Assembly: GCA_900618425.1 (NCBI GenBank)
Contig: UZAN01000355.1
Coordinates: 1-10,497, forward strand
Source of the DNA: Echinostoma caproni
Lineage: Eukaryota; Platyhelminthes; Trematoda; Plagiorchiida; Echinostomatidae
Direction: 5' to 3'
Length of the DNA: 10,497 nt
Shown: positions 8,243 through 10,497 of the stretch, piece by piece
Position numbering within the stretch: position 1 is the first letter of the stretch
Layout of the letters: each line of letters begins with the position of its first letter
Notes under the pieces: generated by a model
Database searches by the model: none
What the model saw: the letters and a program-made list of their open reading frames with translations, nothing else
Told to the model about the DNA's origin: nothing
Translations under genes and position numbers: made by a program

Positions 8243-8312
8243 AAGGGTAGTAAAAGAATTCGAACCACGACTGGCGGATAGCCAACTTGATCACCTACGC
8301 ACTGTCCGTATG
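8243..8312 (-). repeat. tRNA-derived SINE-like element
   Basis: Read on the minus strand the sequence has a polymerase III B-box, ggttcgaattc (8256-8266), differing from the consensus at one late position. An A-box-like taggtgatcaag (8286-8297) starts 31 nt upstream of it, which is normal tRNA spacing. Between them lies a possible anticodon arm, ggc/gcc, within ttggctatccgccag. The T-stem no longer pairs well on its 3' side and no matching acceptor stem is evident. A working tRNA is therefore unlikely and a SINE head or tRNA pseudogene is favoured. A poly-A or simple-repeat tail was not identified. Confidence 0.5.
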
Positions 8313-8685
8313 ATAAGTATTTGACAGTTTCCTACTTAATGGTATTTTTGGGCCTGAATATTCTTATCGGTTTCTGTAATTTGGAAGTTGAACATCAAAT
8401 TGGCTAAGTACTGTTTGGATTTTATTCTCTCATTTGGATTTTTGGGCTTGATTGGTATTATTGAAGGTTGTACTATTTCTCAATTCGTATGGGTTCATAT
8501 TTCTCGTACTTTGAAAAAATGACAAGTTCAAGTTAACCGAGTGCCAGAATAATTGAAACTTATTCTTAATTTTGGTTTTGGTTTGTACGATCAAAGACTA
8601 TAGCGCCAGTTTGAACCAAATGATTGAATTTACTTAAAGTTCCAGTTAGGTTTTCAACGAACTACGAGCGACTGTTGTACAATAA
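8313..8685. other. AT-rich DNA, nothing recognised
   Basis: All frames are stop-rich, with several T-rich runs near 8400-8470. No gene, repeat family or structured element was identified. Confidence 0.4.
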
Positions 8686-9255
8686 AGCAGTACTCGGTGC
8701 TGGGATAAACTTCATCGTTGCTACGTATTTCATTTGACCGTTGGACAGCGAATGGGATCCAGAGAAAGCATTCCGGGTAGATGGTTCATTATTTATTGTT
8801 GTGTAGGAATAGAAGTTGTGGTATTCCGTGCTCCTGCTCAAAATAGAAATCAGAACCGCCATAAGGGAACGGCTGTGCAAGTTGCGTTTCAACTTCGCTG
8901 TGAAGTACGAATAGAAGAATCTAATACTAAGTTGTTTTTCCCCACACCATTGCAAAACGTTTGTCTTGATGGTATCTCGTTGATAGGGATCAAGTTAATT
9001 TATGTCCCATAACTGTTGATAGTGTCCCCAACCAAATCCCCTTCTAGGATCATTTCCACGTGCAAACGTAAACGTATTGCGCACAGTGCACGCCGTGATT
9101 TTCACTCGAAACTTTGTTTAATTAATTCGATCTGTTTTTTAATGGGCATTTCAGTATACTGGCAATCAGCGGTTGCTAAACCAATATTCTTAACTACAAG
9201 TTCTCACCATTATTATAGAGGATTCCTGAAGAACTTTACCATGAATAAGGGTTAA
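8686..9255 (+). other. 190-codon frame with one internal stop, unidentified
   Basis: From just after a TAA at 8683-8685 one plus-strand frame stays open to a stop at 9253-9255, apart from a single TAA at 9010-9012. Taking about 6% stop codons for DNA of this composition, roughly a dozen stops would be expected, so it is mildly unusual. The translation has no family motif I recognise. Examples are RMGSRESIPGRWFIIYCCVG, LFFPTPLQNVCLDGISLIG and a basic stretch CKRKRIAHSARRDFHSK. The opposite strand is also open at 8662-8955. It could be a decayed coding sequence, an exon pair misread as one, or chance. Confidence 0.22.
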
Positions 9256-9284
9256 ATGTTTAGTTTGTACAACAAACAGAAATT

Positions 9285-9780
9285 GAGAAGAGGCCTACTG
9301 CCTTTTCAGTTAACGTAGTTCCCGGAGAACCTCCAGATCAGATGGAGGACTGATATCAACTGAGAGCATCTGCCTAATTGATGTGGGAGTGATAGGTCAG
9401 AATTCGATTGGAACCAGTTGAACTGAGCCTCAAAACGTTCAGCCCATTGATCAAGAAGGCCTTGCTGATGACGAATCAGCCTGCTACTGAACTTCTTAAT
9501 TACCTCAGTTACGCCTGTTTTCCTGGGGCTCGGATTCATCTATTCTGGAAATGATTGCAACTATGGCTTTCTCTGTCTCTCTACACCTTCCTACCTACCA
9601 CTTCCCGCTGTCATTCCTCAGATTCTTGATGAGCCGGCGTTTAAGGGATTCGCGCACTGTCATATGTGGCATCAGGAGGAAGAGTTCAGTGGGCTTCTAG
9701 CAAGGCAGCCGAGGTCAACGAGATCCATCGTTTGTGTTTTCAGCCCACACCATACTCCGCCGTTGCTCTTATCGATATTT
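9285..9780 (-). pseudogene. linker and N-terminal reverse-transcriptase remnant of the RTE element
   Basis: This covers the basic linker after the endonuclease and the first residues of the reverse-transcriptase domain. The longest uninterrupted piece is 77 codons (9539-9306), from RKTGVTEVIKK through LIRHQQGLLDQW to AERFEAQFNW. It then drifts out of frame before PPSDLEVLRELR, which continues as a stop and LKR in the frame of the usual LK-G-AAGPDG block. Stops at 9310-9312 and 9295-9297 and at least three frame changes rule out function. None of the catalytic motifs A to C is present, so the 3' part was lost by deletion or later insertion. Confidence 0.8.
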
Positions 9781-9964
9781 GCACAGTTTCTTTGAGTTGC
9801 TTCTAGTGTTCACCGAGCCCTTCGGCTGTTGGTTGAACCGAAAGCCAATAAGAGAGCTCCACTTCAAGGTCGATTAGCAACTATCGCTGAAATTATATAG
9901 AGGGTATCCATTGCCGGTGGCTTTATTGCCGTTGTTTGCCAGGCGTAGGGAGAATCGGTTGGTA

Positions 9965-10350
9965 GTGGTCCATATCTACAGGTGTTGGCCAGTGGGACAG
10001 GCAGTCATGAGTCGATAACCTACATCGACGATTGATGGCGATGTAGTCAATTTGGGTTCAACGTTGTGAAGATACCGATAGTTTCCATGCAACCTTGAAG
10101 CGTCCAGGAGTCGGTGGTTCGTGTGAGACATCTTAATTTCGTATATCTGAACGCAAGCTTCATTCACTTATTCTTATCATCATGACTAGAGTGCCCCGTT
10201 GACATGGTGGGATGAATTGCGTTCCCCCATGAACCCGCCAGTTACATAGGATGGCTTTTTACAGCCGCAGATCCAATGATACGCGAAAGATCAATGAGAA
10301 TAGGCCAGACGAAGCTCACCCTCAGAAGGTTGGCTGTTTGGCGACCTCCT
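9965..10350 (-). pseudogene. endonuclease-domain remnant of the RTE element
   Basis: This part corresponds to the second half of the endonuclease/exonuclease/phosphatase fold. Best preserved is the frame holding AWKLS, an in-frame stop, then TQIDYIAINRRC and, 27 codons after the Q of QIDYIAI, MDH. In live elements this last triplet is SDH, with Asp and His at the active site. Here Asp and His remain but Ser is Met. The upstream metal-binding GDFN block appears only as VTGGFMG in another frame, with its Asp and Asn lost. Further upstream, PNSQPSEGELRL (about 10343-10308) fits the APTN...FY stretch loosely. The N-terminal third is absent. Confidence 0.7.
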
Positions 10351-10497
10351 GGCTTCTTTTGATTATTCAATGTGGGTGAACATATGTTTTCGGGGACTTC
10401 CTTTTCAAGCCTTTACAATCAATTTTATATGAAATAATTTCAATACGGTCAAACAGAAAAGTGGATGAGTCATGTGTTTGGCATTGAGCCCAAGTGA
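10351..10497. other. flanking DNA, nothing recognised
   Basis: Beyond the last block that fits the RTE endonuclease, the sequence shows no motif in either strand up to the window edge. Part of it may still be decayed RTE sequence that can no longer be recognised by eye. Confidence 0.35.

Larger units (their letters stand above)
9285..10350 (-). mobile_element. decayed RTE-type LINE, endonuclease to start of reverse transcriptase
   Basis: This is a dead internal fragment of an RTE-clade non-LTR retrotransposon. Such elements encode an apurinic-type endonuclease that nicks the target, followed by a reverse transcriptase. Conserved blocks run collinearly down the minus strand: a decayed GDFN-like VTGGFMG (10245-10225), HTNHRLL (10125-10105), QIDYIAINRRC (10054-10022), MDH (9973-9965) where SDH is usual, TAEYGVG (9763-9743), ESLKRRLIKNLRND (9651-9610), WAERFEAQFNW (9446-9414) and PPSDLEVLRELR (9348-9313). 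They occupy different frames and are separated by stops. Similarity fades at about 9285, before the catalytic reverse-transcriptase motifs, and above about 10350, so both ends of the element are missing. The wording resembles RTE-like elements of trematodes as I remember them. Confidence 0.88.

Noticed and set aside
8243..8312. A functional tRNA gene on the minus strand
   Set aside because: A and B boxes are present but the T-stem and acceptor stem do not pair, so a SINE or pseudogene is more likely.
1..10497. CRISPR array, LTR pair, bacterial operon, phage or defence-system genes
   Set aside because: No regularly spaced repeats, no long terminal direct repeats, and no dense coding or ribosome-binding pattern. 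The recognisable proteins are eukaryotic non-LTR retrotransposon relics.
1..10497. A previously undescribed biological system
   Set aside because: After reading both strands I see only decayed mobile elements, short inverted repeats and unassigned frames. Nothing supports a coordinated new system.

Overview
The window looks like non-coding, repeat-bearing DNA from an animal nuclear genome, most likely a parasitic flatworm (digenean trematode). No reading frame is long enough, or recognisable enough, to be a bacterial or compact-genome gene. The longest stop-free frames are about 60 to 103 codons on both strands, which is what AT-rich sequence gives by chance. The clearest coding signals are two decayed non-LTR retrotransposons. 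One has a CR1/Jockey-type reverse transcriptase. The other is an RTE-type endonuclease-reverse transcriptase whose residue patterns resemble elements common in trematodes. That taxonomic reading rests on recalled family resemblance and was not searched.

Layout. 1-1730: AT-rich sequence without recognisable genes, holding two neat hairpins (133-153 and 654-686) and a G-rich/C-rich island (1273-1348). 1731-1754: the T-arm half of a tRNA-like sequence on the minus strand, abutting a plus-strand CR1-like reverse-transcriptase remnant (about 1765-2348) with motifs A, B, C and the later YLGVTID block in order but in different frames. 2349-3466: no recognised gene, with one possible but unproven minus-strand exon (2860-3139). 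About 3467-3566: a degenerate tRNA-derived, SINE-like sequence on the minus strand. 4318-4727: a cluster of short direct and inverted repeats, including a fold-back of about 125 bp and a pair of 15-bp inverted repeats. 5080-5547: a minus-strand frame with two internal stops, of unknown meaning. 5548-8242: featureless AT-rich DNA with short unassigned frames. About 8243-8312: another tRNA-derived SINE-like sequence on the minus strand. 8686-9255: a plus-strand frame interrupted by one stop, unrecognised. About 9285-10350: the RTE-type relic on the minus strand, running from the second half of the endonuclease to the start of the reverse transcriptase and lacking both ends of the element. 10351-10497: nothing recognised.

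How the parts relate. I see no operon, gene cluster or functional system here. The recognisable parts are dead mobile elements of three kinds (CR1-like LINE, RTE-like LINE, tRNA-derived SINE-like) and possible MITE-like fold-backs, scattered through intergenic or intronic DNA. I found no convincing evidence of a previously undescribed biological system. The most useful leads are the CR1/tRNA-like junction, the fold-back cluster at 4.3-4.7 kb, and the nearly open frame at 8.7-9.25 kb.
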